Under the pieces are notes generated by a model. The model had not been told where the DNA came from. It was given only the letters and a program-made list of their open reading frames with translations, and searched no databases. The position numbers were made by a program, and so were the translations under genes. From Alternaria dauci (taxonomy: Eukaryota; Ascomycota; Dothideomycetes; Pleosporales; Pleosporaceae), in contig NC_091273.1 of the NCBI RefSeq assembly GCF_042100115.1, positions 1,798,001-1,862,000 on the forward strand: a stretch of DNA of 64,000 nucleotides, in the 5' to 3' direction. Every line of letters starts with the position of its first letter. The stretch's first letter is position 1. Shown here one piece after another: positions 63,946 to 64,000 of the stretch.

Positions 63946-64000
63946 TGGGGCTTGTTAACGTTTCTTGCTAGGGCGGTGCATACCTTTCTGGCGTTGTTTT

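Noticed and set aside
1..64000. CRISPR array, prophage, insertion sequence or intact transposon
   Set aside because: The organism is a eukaryote, and no regularly spaced repeats, transposase, integrase or reverse transcriptase motifs were seen on either strand.

Overview
The window is nuclear DNA of a filamentous ascomycete. Intron-containing genes with short introns (43 to 132 nt) bounded by GT...AG with CTAAC/CTGAC-like branch sites, a Dicer-like gene, an ascomycete GT62 mannosyltransferase, Kei1, and secreted GH7, GH71 and GH72 enzymes all fit. The protein set looks like a dothideomycete, probably Pleosporales. That placement is recognition from memory, not a computed phylogeny.

Layout. 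0.7-8 kb: ANP1-type mannosyltransferase (-), exosome subunit MTR3 (+), a GPI-anchored GH72 glucanosyltransferase (+). 8.6-15.1 kb: a complete five-exon Dicer-like 1 gene (-), divergent from TAP42 (+). 15.2-21.4 kb: a sparse stretch with a decayed IAH1-type SGNH esterase (-), a small mitochondrial-targeted protein (+) and a GH71 alpha-1,3-glucanase (+). 21.4-24.7 kb: TSC1/hamartin (+). 25.9-30 kb: two tandem, diverged paralogues (-) of a family I cannot name. 30.4-41.5 kb: dense housekeeping block (DUF3237 protein, RRN6, SPC25, DHX35-like helicase, ELP4, an 81-aa membrane protein, SSP120, dienelactone hydrolase). 41.6-44.2 kb: no intact gene, but a broken STAND-like ORF (-) meets the C-terminal stub of an AAA ATPase (+). 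44.3-49.6 kb: BUB3 (-), GPN2 (+), CHMP7 (+), complex I NDUFB11 (+). 50.3-55.2 kb: GH7 cellobiohydrolase (-), a gene-poor stretch with one weak candidate, an F-box protein (-). 56-64 kb: KEI1 (-), an SDR protein lacking the YxxxK pair (+), SUV3 (-), SEC1 (+).

Many genes are head-to-head with 180-640 bp between starts (DCL1/TAP42, RRN6/SPC25, DHX35/ELP4, membrane protein/SSP120, BUB3/GPN2, KEI1/SDR, SUV3/SEC1), so promoters are probably shared. Several first exons are 7-9 nt (GH72, TSC1, BUB3), so simple ORF calls miss the true starts. Most relevant for novelty are the paralogue pair at 25.9-30 kb and the relics at 15.2-15.8 and 42.4-43.9 kb. Exon limits were derived by hand from reading frames, splice dinucleotides and family conservation; no search or alignment program was run.
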